From NCBI RefSeq assembly GCF_025399895.1, contig NZ_JAODUA010000002.1, positions 682,001-746,000 of the forward strand: DNA of 64,000 nt, given 5' to 3'. Origin of the DNA: Streptomyces sp. ASQP_92 (GTDB taxonomy: Bacteria; Actinomycetota; Actinomycetes; Streptomycetales; Streptomycetaceae). The notes below the pieces were generated by a model. The model was not told the origin of the DNA. It made no database searches and was given only the letters and a program-made list of their open reading frames with translations. This document shows, in pieces, positions 44,728-52,550 of the stretch (positions are counted from its first letter, which is position 1; each line of letters starts with the position of its first letter). The translations under genes and the position numbers were made by a program.

Positions 44728-45042
44728 CTACTCCGTGATTCCGGTGATGACCGCGTCTCCCAGCGGCGCCTCGTCCTGCGAGTAGCCGGCCGTCCGCAGC
44801 GCGGCCCCCACCTTTTCGCGGGCCTGCTGCTCGGCGCTCTCGGTGTCGTCGGCCTCCACCTCCAGGCGGATGCTGAAGGCCGAGGACCCGCTGTAGAAGG
44901 TGAGCATCTCCAGGTGCTCCTCCTCGCCGAACCGCGTACCGCGCGGGTCGGCCGGGCGCAGGGCGCGTTGGAGGGTCTCGGTGCTTGCCTCGGTGCGCTC
45001 CGCGAGGAGGGTTCCGGGGATCGTTACGACATAGGTGGTCAT
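44728..45042 (-). CDS. hypothetical protein
   Basis: A 104-residue soluble protein, MTTYVVTIPGTLLAERTEAS at the start, an acidic middle with FSIRLEVEADDTESAEQQAREKV, and a C-terminal DAVITGITE. The alternation of strands and one long helix suggests a ferredoxin-like fold, but I recognise no family. ATG 45042 has only a weak upstream element. It is 117 bp downstream of the phosphatase gene on the same strand. Confidence 0.6.
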   Translation of the reverse strand: MTTYVVTIPGTLLAERTEASTETLQRALRPADPRGTRFGEEEHLEMLTFYSGSSAFSIRLEVEADDTESAEQQAREKVGAALRTAGYSQDEAPLGDAVITGITE

Positions 45043-45159
45043 AGAGCTACCGGGTGCCCCGTGCGCCGCCCTCGTACACCCCGGCATGCGGCGAACGGGG
45101 GTGTTCCGGCCGGAACGGGCGGATCGGCCGCAGGGCGTGCGCGGGCCGGTCCGGTGCCG

Positions 45160-47247
45160 TCAGGAAGGGCGGCGGGACGGGGTGACCTGGGCGATCAGCA
45201 GGGCGATGTCGTCGTGGCCCTGCGGGGGCGGCAGCGCGGCCAGGAGGCGGTCGCAGGTCGCCTCCAGGGGAAGCCGGTGGTGGGTGAGGGCGTCCAGCAG
45301 GGCGCGCAGCCGGTCGTCGATCGGCTGGTCCCGGGTTTCGACCAGGCCGTCGGTGTACAGCACGAGCCGGTCGCCGGGAGCACAGTCGACCGTGGTGGCC
45401 CGGAACGGAACGCCGCCCACGCCGAGCGGAGCCCCGGTGGGCAGGTGCAGGAACTGGGGGGCGCGGCCCGGACGGTCCCAGATGGGCGGCAGATGGCCCG
45501 CGAGCGCGATGCGGCAGGTCGTGTGGTGCGGGTCGTAGACGGCGTAGACGCAGGTGGCCGTGGTCTCGTCGAGCTCGGCGGTGATGCGGTCGAGGTGGCG
45601 CAGGACGTCGGCGGGGTCCAGGTCGAGGCCCGCGAGCGTCCGCGTCGCGGTGCGCAACTGTCCCATCGTGGCGGCCGCGTTGATGCCGTGGCCCATCACA
45701 TCGCCCACGACGAGCGCCGTCTTGTCACCTGCCACCGGAATGGCGTCGAACCAGTCGCCGCCGGCCTCGCCGATGGCGGCGGCGGGCTGGTAGCGGTAGG
45801 CGACGTCGAGGCCGGTGGGCTGGGGTGGCTGGCGCGGCAGCAGGTGCTGTTGCAGGGCGAGGGCCGCGTGCCGCTGTTGCTGGAACCAGCGGGCGTTGTC
45901 GATGCAGACGGCGGCCCGGGTGGCGAGTTCGAGCGCCAGAACGGCGTCGTCGTGGGTGAAGGGCTGCGGGTTGCGGGCACGCTTGAGGTCGAGGGCGCCC
46001 AGGACTTCGCCGCGCGCGATGAGCGGAACCGCCAGATAGGAGTGCAGCCCGGCGCGGGCCAGCAGTTCGGCGGCCTCCTCGTCGCGGGCGATGTTCACCA
46101 GATCACCGGGGTCGACATGGCTGATCAGGACGGGCCGGGCGGTGGTGACACAGCGGGTGACCAGGCGCTCCGCGTTGTACTTGGCGATGTTGCCCGGGGG
46201 GTCGGCCGCCCGCAGCGCGTCGGTGGGGTACGCGGCGGCGACGGCCAGGGCGCGGATGGACACCGGACCGGACGCGGGGTCGTCGACGGGGACCCGGCCG
46301 TCCAGGACGGAGTCGAGGAGGTCGACGGCCGCGATGTCGGCGAGGTCGGTCACGACGAGGTCCGCCAACTCGTGGGCGGTGCGGTTGAGATCGAGTGTGG
46401 TGCCGATGCGCACCGATGCCCGGGCGATGAGATCGAGGCGTCTGCGCGCCTCGGCGGCTTCGTTGGCGGCGTGGTACTGCTCGCTCACGTCCACGATCGA
46501 GGTCGCGACGCCGAGGATCCGCCCGGCCGGGTCCTCCAGGCGGTAGTAGGACACGTTCCAGGCGTGCTCGGTGGCATCGCCCGGAGTCCGGCCGATGGCC
46601 GTCTGGTCGAGCAGCGGCACACCGGTTTCCAGGACCCGCCGCATCGTCGCCTCGATGTGCCCGGCGTCCAGGAACGGCAGGGCCTCGCGGACCGTACGCC
46701 CGATGTGCTCGGCGGGAGTGACGCCGTTGATCCGGGCCAGGGTGGGGTTGACCAGAACGTAGCGCAGCTCGGTGTCGAGCACCGCCAGGCCGATCGGGGA
46801 CTGCGACACCAGGCGCACCGAGAGGGCCAGATCGCGTTCCACGGCGCGCACGGTCGGCTCGTCCGTGGCGATCCCCAGCGCGTACATCGCGCCGTGCTCG
46901 TCCTGGAGCCGCATGTTGCGGAACTCCACCATCCGGGTGCTGCCGTCCTTGTGGCGGATGGGGAAGACACCCGCCCAGGTCCCGCCGCCGCCCATCACCC
47001 GGGCGAAGAGGTCCAGGACCAGGGGGCGGTGCTCCTCGGCGACCAGGAGTTTCGCCGCGGAGCGGCCGAGCGCGTCCTGCGCGTCCCAGCCGAACAGTTC
47101 GTGGGCCTGCGGGCTCCACAGGGCGATCCGCCCGGCCTCGTCGAGCACTATGGCGGCCACGCCGAGCACATCGAGCAGGCCGCCCGGTTCGGACGCGGCG
47201 ACGCGCATGCGGCCGAGCCGCTCCCCGAACACTTCGGATGCGTTCAT
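45160..47247 (-). CDS. PAS-PAS-GAF-SpoIIE-type protein phosphatase
   Basis: A 695-residue cytosolic signalling protein. Two PAS domains (about 20-130 with GVFPIRHKDGSTRMVEFRN, and 140-265 with ARINGVTPAEHIGRTV) precede a GAF domain (about 285-445) and a PP2C-like SpoIIE domain (about 480-690). The phosphatase has the metal motifs GEAGGDWFDA, VVGDVMGHG and HDDIALLIAQV. Such proteins dephosphorylate anti-sigma-factor antagonists and so switch partner stress sigma factors in streptomycetes. No anti-sigma kinase domain is fused to it and no partner gene is adjacent. ATG 47247 leads into the first PAS domain. Confidence 0.9.
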   Translation of the reverse strand: MNASEVFGERLGRMRVAASEPGGLLDVLGVAAIVLDEAGRIALWSPQAHELFGWDAQDALGRSAAKLLVAEEHRPLVLDLFARVMGGGGTWAGVFPIRHKDGSTRMVEFRNMRLQDEHGAMYALGIATDEPTVRAVERDLALSVRLVSQSPIGLAVLDTELRYVLVNPTLARINGVTPAEHIGRTVREALPFLDAGHIEATMRRVLETGVPLLDQTAIGRTPGDATEHAWNVSYYRLEDPAGRILGVATSIVDVSEQYHAANEAAEARRRLDLIARASVRIGTTLDLNRTAHELADLVVTDLADIAAVDLLDSVLDGRVPVDDPASGPVSIRALAVAAAYPTDALRAADPPGNIAKYNAERLVTRCVTTARPVLISHVDPGDLVNIARDEEAAELLARAGLHSYLAVPLIARGEVLGALDLKRARNPQPFTHDDAVLALELATRAAVCIDNARWFQQQRHAALALQQHLLPRQPPQPTGLDVAYRYQPAAAIGEAGGDWFDAIPVAGDKTALVVGDVMGHGINAAATMGQLRTATRTLAGLDLDPADVLRHLDRITAELDETTATCVYAVYDPHHTTCRIALAGHLPPIWDRPGRAPQFLHLPTGAPLGVGGVPFRATTVDCAPGDRLVLYTDGLVETRDQPIDDRLRALLDALTHHRLPLEATCDRLLAALPPPQGHDDIALLIAQVTPSRRPS

Positions 47248-47399
47248 CGTCGGCCCTTCGTCAGCCGGTCGGTGCCCTCACTCCTGGCTCAGCGCCTTCA
47301 CCATCTTCTCCCCGCCGGGCCTGATCGGCAGACCAGACGTCGCAGAAGATCGGAATCGGCACGGAGAGTGACCCGGCCGCGCCCGGCCCGCCCCAGCTC

Positions 47400-47420
47400 G
47401 CGCCCGGACGGGGCGGGCGC
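47400..47420 (-). terminator. weak hairpin after winged-helix gene
   Basis: GCGCCCG and CGGGCGC (47400-47406, 47414-47420) pair around a 7-base loop directly after the stop of the winged-helix gene, before the phosphatase gene. Confidence 0.4.
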
Positions 47421-47744
47421 TCAGAGCGGCTGCTTCCCGCGCTGCTCGTCGTGGTGCGCCAGGGCCGCGAGAAGGGTGGACACGGTCAGGCCGGCCTCGG
47501 CCGGGTGGCGCAAGGGGGTGGCCGGTTCGATGCGGTACGTGTTGGAGCGACCCTGGCGGGTGTGGGAGAGGTATCCGGCCTCCTCCAGATCGGCGATGAT
47601 CCGCTGGACGGCACGCTCGGTGAGTCTGCAGTGTGCTGCGATGTCGCGGATACGGGTCGAGGGATCTTCGGCGATCGCGGCCAGCACCCGGGCGTGATTG
47701 GTGAGGAACGTCCAGCCCGCGTGTGGTTCAGGTACGGAACCCAT
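47421..47744 (-). CDS. winged-helix (MarR/HTH-type) regulator
   Basis: A 107-residue DNA-binding protein that is essentially one winged helix: FLTNHARVLAAIAEDPSTRIRDIAAHCRLTERAVQRIIADLEEAGYLSHTRQGRSNTYRIE. The recognition helix and wing are clear. It has no obvious ligand domain beyond a short C-terminal helix. Targets are unknown; it is upstream of the phosphatase gene on the same strand and divergent from nothing nearby. The start at 47744 fits the domain start. Confidence 0.8.
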   Translation of the reverse strand: MGSVPEPHAGWTFLTNHARVLAAIAEDPSTRIRDIAAHCRLTERAVQRIIADLEEAGYLSHTRQGRSNTYRIEPATPLRHPAEAGLTVSTLLAALAHHDEQRGKQPL

Positions 47745-47833
47745 TCCTTCAGCGTATGACGTGGCATTCGCGCAAACAATCAGGTGAATGATATTTCACG
47801 TAACCCCCGTCCCATGTTCGCGGACCCCACATG

Positions 47834-47883
47834 GGTTCGCCGCGGACCGTGTGTGGCGTGACCACACTCGTCCGCGGCGAACC
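47834..47883 (-). terminator. terminator after M1 peptidase
   Basis: Arms GGTTCGCCGCGGAC (47834-47847) and GTCCGCGGCGAACC (47870-47883) are perfectly complementary over 14 bp with an inner GTGTGG/CCACAC pair. It lies 17 bp past the aminopeptidase stop. Confidence 0.88.
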
Positions 47884-47900
47884 GTTGCTGTGCCGGGGCG

Positions 47901-49751
47901 TCAGCCCTCGATGCGGTGCTGGGTCCAGAACGACGTCAGGTCCGTGGTGGTGGCCGCCTGGGCCGCCGCCTTGAACTCGGCCGTGGTCGAGACGCCGTAC
48001 CAGTGCGAAGTGGCGTAGTCCTTCAGCAACTTGGCCATCACGGTGTCACCGAGCACCCGCCGCAGGTCGTGCAGTGCGCACTTGCCGTAGCCGTAGATGA
48101 CGGTCGAGTACCGGGAGGAGTGGGCGTCCCAGTAGGCCATCGAGTTGGTGATCTTCTCGCTGGTGGAGGCCCACGAGACGCTGTTCCAGCAGCCGGAGCC
48201 GGTCTTGTTCTGGGCGAGGTCGGTGGAGTAGTCGGTGAACGCCTCGTCCAGCCAGGGGCTGTTGTACTCGTCGTCGCCGACGATCCCGTACCACCACTGG
48301 TGGCCGATCTCGTGGGTGAGCGCCGTGGTGGAGACCAGGTCGAGCACGAAGCCCGGGTACTCCATGCCGCCGAACCAGTAGTTGTTGTCGATCACGGCGT
48401 CCAGCTCGCCGTACGGGTAGGCCCCGAAGCGGGCGGCGTGGGTGTCCACGGCGGATTTGGCGGTGGCCAGCATCGACTGGGCGTCGGAGGAGCTGATGCC
48501 CGAGACCGAGTAGATGTTGATGGCCGTGCCGGCCGGTGAGGTGCCGGAGATCTTGCTGAAGGGGCCCGCGGCCCAGGCGAAGTCGCGCACCTTGGAGGCG
48601 GTCGCCGTGGTGATCGTGCGCCCGCTGGTCCCGGGGGTGTCGACCGAGGTGCCGGTGGCCGGGACCAGGAGGCCGGTCGGGTGGTCCAGGGTCACCTTGA
48701 AGTCGGCGGCCAGCGAGTAGAAGGACTCACCGTTGTTGGTGTACGGGTCCAGATGCCAGCCCGCGGCGTCCCGGACGGCCAGGACGGGCAGGGCGTTGCC
48801 GATGTTGTTGAACGCGCCGTCGTAGCCGAAGCGGTCGGCGCCGCTGGGCACGGTGATGCCCAGGTCGAAGCCGATGGTCGCGCTCTGGCCCTGGGTCAGC
48901 GGCGTCGCCAGCGCGATCTTCAGGGCGGTGCAGCCGACCGTGAGATCGCCCGCCGTGCCGCCGGTGACGTTGCTGACCTTGATCGGCATGGCCGAGCAGG
49001 TGCCGTGGTAGTTGTCCCACAACCTCAGATACACCTCGTTGAGCGCGGTGGCGGAGGCGTTGGTGAAGGTCGCGCTCTCGTGCCCGGTCCAGCCGGTGCC
49101 GCTCGCGTTGCTGCTCAGGCTGACGGTGTACGCGGGCGCGGCCGGGGTGCGGGTGGAGTCGCCGGGCGGGGTGGTGCCGCCGGAGGTGTTGAGGGCGATG
49201 TCGTCGAGGACGAAGCTCGTCTGGAGGCTGGAGTCCTCGGTGCCGGTGAACGCCAGGCTCACCGTCTGACCCGCGAAGCCGGACACGTCGACCGACTTCT
49301 GTATGTAGCCCGAGTTCTTGTCGAGGTTGGAGTACGTCGCCAGGGTCGTACCCCCGATCTTCGCCGTCAGCTTGTCGTACGCGGTCGACGAGGTCGTCTC
49401 GGCCGTGTCGATGTGCAGCCAGTAGGTGAGGGTCGCGGTGCTGCATCCCGAGGGGATGGTGACGCTCTGGGAGAGCGTGTCGGTATGGGTGCTGCCCACA
49501 CCGTTGAGCCAGGCGAAGGTGGTGCCGCCATGGGCGGACTCGCCGGCGCGACTGGTGATCACGCTCGTCGACGACTGGGTCCAGGGCGAAGTGCCGCTCT
49601 CGAAGCCGCCGTTGGCGACCACCTGGCCCGGGGTGCAGGCGGCGGCGGTGGCCGGCCGGGCCGAGGCCGGCGTGGCGGGAAGGGAGACGGCGGCCAGCGC
49701 GGCGACGGCGCAGGCGGCCGCCGCGAGGGACTTGTGGGGGGTGGATCTCAC
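47901..49751 (-). CDS. secreted M1-family metalloaminopeptidase
   Basis: A 616-residue zinc peptidase. A signal peptide ends around PATPASARP. Residues about 40-195 form a carbohydrate-binding-like beta domain (NGGFESGTSPWTQ, SFVLDDIALN), followed by the M1 N-domain and the catalytic domain. The zinc site is H480-E-I-G-H484 with E503, an exact HEXXH-x18-E spacing, and GGMEYPG is the substrate exopeptidase loop. GTG 49751 is six bases after AAGGAG. The appended beta domain may target it to a surface or polymer. A strong terminator follows. Confidence 0.92.
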   Translation of the reverse strand: MRSTPHKSLAAAACAVAALAAVSLPATPASARPATAAACTPGQVVANGGFESGTSPWTQSSTSVITSRAGESAHGGTTFAWLNGVGSTHTDTLSQSVTIPSGCSTATLTYWLHIDTAETTSSTAYDKLTAKIGGTTLATYSNLDKNSGYIQKSVDVSGFAGQTVSLAFTGTEDSSLQTSFVLDDIALNTSGGTTPPGDSTRTPAAPAYTVSLSSNASGTGWTGHESATFTNASATALNEVYLRLWDNYHGTCSAMPIKVSNVTGGTAGDLTVGCTALKIALATPLTQGQSATIGFDLGITVPSGADRFGYDGAFNNIGNALPVLAVRDAAGWHLDPYTNNGESFYSLAADFKVTLDHPTGLLVPATGTSVDTPGTSGRTITTATASKVRDFAWAAGPFSKISGTSPAGTAINIYSVSGISSSDAQSMLATAKSAVDTHAARFGAYPYGELDAVIDNNYWFGGMEYPGFVLDLVSTTALTHEIGHQWWYGIVGDDEYNSPWLDEAFTDYSTDLAQNKTGSGCWNSVSWASTSEKITNSMAYWDAHSSRYSTVIYGYGKCALHDLRRVLGDTVMAKLLKDYATSHWYGVSTTAEFKAAAQAATTTDLTSFWTQHRIEG

Positions 49752-49962
49752 GCGGAACTCCTTTGAGGCGGCCGGGATTTCGGCCTGCTCGGTGGTCGCC
49801 CGTCGGCTTGGGTGCGCCGAGGGCGGCCGCGGACTGTGTGCGGCACGTGCACATCGCTGAGGTGAGACGCGCGCCTGTCGGCCTGGGTCGGGGCGACAAG
49901 CTGGACGGCAGCTTCGCAGGTCTGACCAGGCCATGCCAAGAGACCGGGCGGGTCCGGGGGAA

Positions 49963-50014
49963 TTGACAGGTTCGCGCTTGCGAGACCATGATTCCACTAG
50001 TTGACTAATGGAAT
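49963..50014 (+). promoter_or_regulatory. promoter and operator of ABC/GntR operon
   Basis: TTGACA (49963-49968) and CATGAT (49987-49992) are spaced by 18 bp. A dyad overlaps the expected start of transcription: ATTCCACTAGT and ACTAATGGAAT (49991-50014), arms with one mismatch around TG. It is probably bound by the GntR/YtrA-type protein encoded at the end of the operon. The remaining 49752-49962 gap holds the peptidase promoter and no gene. Confidence 0.65.
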
Positions 50015-50030
50015 CGGTCGGAGGGGGAGC

Positions 50031-50975
50031 ATGAGCGGCACGGCCACTTCTGGTGGAGATGACGACCGCTGGGCCCTGGAGGCGCACGGCCTCGGGAAGA
50101 AGTACCGCCGGGGGTGGGCACTGCGGGAGGAGTCCTTCCGGATTCCGGTCGGCCGGGTCTGCGGCCTGGTGGGTCCCAACGGGGCAGGGAAAAGCACCCT
50201 GTTGGGGATGGCGGCCCGGCTCGTCGAGCCGACGCGCGGCGAGCTGAGGATCTTCGGGCGCCCGGTCGGCGATCCGGCCGTGATGCCCCGGTACGCCTAC
50301 CTCGGCCAGGACAAACCGCTGTTCAAGCGGTTCACCGTGGCGGAGTGCCTGCGCATGGGCCGGGAACTCAACCCGGGCTGGGACCAGGAGGCGGCCGAGC
50401 GGATCGTGCGCGAGGGGAATCTGCCGCCGGGCGCCAGGATCGGCAGCCTCTCGGGCGGTCAGCGCACCCGGGTCGCGTTCGCGCTCGCCTTCGGCAAGCG
50501 CCCCGACCTGCTGCTCCTGGACGAGCCGATGTCCGACCTCGATCCGCTCGCCCGGGACGAGATCGGTTCCCTGCTCATGTCGGAGGTGGCCGAGCGCGGC
50601 ACCACCGTCCTGATGTCGTCCCACATGCTCTCCGAGCTGGAGCACATGTGTGACTTCCTGCTGGTGATGGCCGAGGGGCGCGTCCGCATGGCCGGCGACA
50701 CCGACGAACTGGTGCCGCTGCACACCGTGGTGACCGGTGTGACCACCCAGGGCCGACTGCCCGACGCGCTCGCCGCACACACGGTGGTCGATGTGCGCAC
50801 CGCCGGGCGGCAGTTCACCGCCCTCGTCCGCCACGAGGGCCCCCTCGACCCCGCATGGCAGCTCGCCGAACCGAGCCTGGAGGAGGTGCTGCTCGGCTAC
50901 CTGCGCCACCCGGAGGCACCCGCGCTGCTCTCTCCCACCGCGGTCCCCGGCCACCGAGAGGAGCACGCGGCATGA
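50031..50975 (+). CDS. ABC transporter ATP-binding protein
   Basis: A 314-residue ATPase subunit. Walker A is GPNGAGKST, the signature LSGGQRTRVAFAL, Walker B LLLLDEPMSDLDP and the switch His in SSHMLSELE. The region after residue 220 is a regulatory extension seen in drug or peptide exporters. GGAGG precedes ATG 50031 by six bases. The stop overlaps the permease start (ATGA). It powers an exporter with the next gene; YtrA-type loci often respond to cell-envelope antibiotics, which is inference here. Confidence 0.92.
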   Translation: MSGTATSGGDDDRWALEAHGLGKKYRRGWALREESFRIPVGRVCGLVGPNGAGKSTLLGMAARLVEPTRGELRIFGRPVGDPAVMPRYAYLGQDKPLFKRFTVAECLRMGRELNPGWDQEAAERIVREGNLPPGARIGSLSGGQRTRVAFALAFGKRPDLLLLDEPMSDLDPLARDEIGSLLMSEVAERGTTVLMSSHMLSELEHMCDFLLVMAEGRVRMAGDTDELVPLHTVVTGVTTQGRLPDALAAHTVVDVRTAGRQFTALVRHEGPLDPAWQLAEPSLEEVLLGYLRHPEAPALLSPTAVPGHREEHAA

Positions 50976-51958
50976 GCACCCTCACTCGCACCGCCACACG
51001 ACAGGATGCCCGGTTCGCCGGTCGCAGGCGGCTGCGCGGACTCGCCTGGCTGATGGTGCGTCAGCATCGGGCCGCCCTCATCGCCTGCGCCGTCGTGACG
51101 GTCATCGGCGCGGCCTGGATCATTCACGAGCGCGGTACCACGCTGGACACACTGCACGGCGCCGGCTGGCCCGCGAAGCCCGCCGAGGACCTCGACGGCG
51201 CCATGCTCCAACGCCTCGACAACTCCTTCAACCAGGTCGCCAACTACCTCGGATATCTGCCCCTGTTGTTCGGTGTGTTCATCGGGGCCCCGCTGATCTC
51301 CTCCGATCAGGAACACGGCACCGTCCGTCTCGTCGCCACCCAGTCGGTGCCCCGGCTGCACTGGATCTGGTGGAAGCTCGGCCTCGCGCTGGGCCTCGTC
51401 ACGGCGACCACCGGGGTCCTGGGCGCGCTGTTCGGCTGGTGGTGGCGGCCCGTCCGTCCCGTGGTGTCCAGCAACTGGCTGGACGGCACGGTCTTCGTCG
51501 GCACCCTGCCGGTGCTGACCGCGCTCACCTTGTTCACCACCTCCCTCGGCATCGCCATCGGTGTGCTCGCGCGACGCGCGGTGACCGCCATGGTGCTCAC
51601 CTTCTTCACCTCGGCGGCCGCGCTCATCGTGGCCGACTACCTCAAGCCCCGGCTCGCCACGCCCCGCCGGATCGCCTTCCCCCTGCACTCCAAGCCGCCG
51701 TCGCAACTCACCGGCGCGGTCCAGGTCGACCAATGGGTGGGCACCGCCTCCGGCAAGGTCTACGGCTGGGGAACATGTATGAACGACAGTGACGCCGACG
51801 CCTGCCGCGCCCGACTGGGCATCGTCAACTCGGTGTGGGACTACTTCGGTTACGACCAGATGGCCACGCTCCAATGGACGGCGGCCGGTCTCCTGCTGGG
51901 CGCGAGCGTGCTCCTGGTGGCCCTGGCGGTGTGGCGCACCCGGCGCCAGGCCCTGTAG
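50972..51958 (+). CDS. ABC-2-type transporter permease
   Basis: A 328-residue membrane protein with six hydrophobic segments: a first helix ALIACAVVTVIGAAWII, a large extracytoplasmic loop (about 53-85), then LGYLPLLFGVFIGAPLISSDQEHGT, the conserved motif before the cytosolic loop, and a group of helices ending LLLGASVLLVALAVW. Translation is coupled to the ATPase gene by a 4-bp overlap. A second extracytoplasmic loop has two Cys (GTCMNDSDADACRA) that may form a disulfide. The transported compound is not known. Confidence 0.88.
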   Translation: MSTLTRTATRQDARFAGRRRLRGLAWLMVRQHRAALIACAVVTVIGAAWIIHERGTTLDTLHGAGWPAKPAEDLDGAMLQRLDNSFNQVANYLGYLPLLFGVFIGAPLISSDQEHGTVRLVATQSVPRLHWIWWKLGLALGLVTATTGVLGALFGWWWRPVRPVVSSNWLDGTVFVGTLPVLTALTLFTTSLGIAIGVLARRAVTAMVLTFFTSAAALIVADYLKPRLATPRRIAFPLHSKPPSQLTGAVQVDQWVGTASGKVYGWGTCMNDSDADACRARLGIVNSVWDYFGYDQMATLQWTAAGLLLGASVLLVALAVWRTRRQAL

Positions 51959-52019
51959 CGCCGGCCCCGCGTGCGGGCCGGGACGAGATCGTGAAGACGA
52001 GAGGAAGGAGGCGGGTGCG

Positions 52020-52424
52020 ATGGTCGTGTTCCGCATAGAACGACGCAGCGGAGTGCCCGCGTACCTCCAGATCGTCCACCAGGTGGAACAGGCCCTGCGC
52101 ATGGGGGCGCTGAGCGAGGGGGACCGGCTGCCCACCGCGGCCCAGGTCGCCGCCGATACGAAGGTCAACCCCAACACCACGCTCAAGGCGTACCGGGAGC
52201 TGGAGCGGTCCGGTCTTGTCGAGGTGCGCCAAGGCGCGGGCACGTTCATCACCCGCTCCCTCGCCGCCCCGCAGGACGAACCGGATTCGCCGCTCCGGAC
52301 CCGGCTCGCCGACTGGATGCGGGAGGCCGCCGCCGTCGGGCTGACGGAACGGGAGGTCACGGCCCTGTTCGAGCGGGTCCGCGCCCAGTTGTTCGCCTCG
52401 CCGTCCGGTTCTGCTCAGGAGTGA
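52020..52424 (+). CDS. GntR-family (YtrA-type) regulator
   Basis: A 134-residue repressor: an N-terminal GntR winged helix (PAYLQIVHQVEQALRMGALSEGDRLPTAAQVAADTKVNPNTTLKAYRELERSGLVEVRQG) with a short C-terminal dimerisation tail characteristic of the YtrA subfamily. AAGGAGG stands eight bases before ATG 52020. It is the last gene of the ABC operon, 61 bp after the permease, so the circuit is probably autoregulated through the dyad at 49991-50014. The inducer is unknown. Confidence 0.9.
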   Translation: MVVFRIERRSGVPAYLQIVHQVEQALRMGALSEGDRLPTAAQVAADTKVNPNTTLKAYRELERSGLVEVRQGAGTFITRSLAAPQDEPDSPLRTRLADWMREAAAVGLTEREVTALFERVRAQLFASPSGSAQE

Positions 52425-52550
52425 GCCGGGCTCGCTGTCTCGCGGCTCGTTCTCGTGGGTCACGCTGGCCGGTTGTGAGCTGGCCGTGAGGGTCGCGCGC
52501 CGAGAGGATGCTCCCCTGCTGGGTGGGGTTACCAAGAGGGGTGGAAGCCG

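Noticed and set aside
44914..47697. 927-codon plus-strand open frame
   Set aside because: It mirrors the PAS-GAF-SpoIIE phosphatase and winged-helix genes and contains no recognisable domain.
49752..50966. N-terminal extension of the M1 peptidase frame to 50966
   Set aside because: It would run antisense through the ABC ATPase; the signal peptide and AAGGAG place the true start at 49751.
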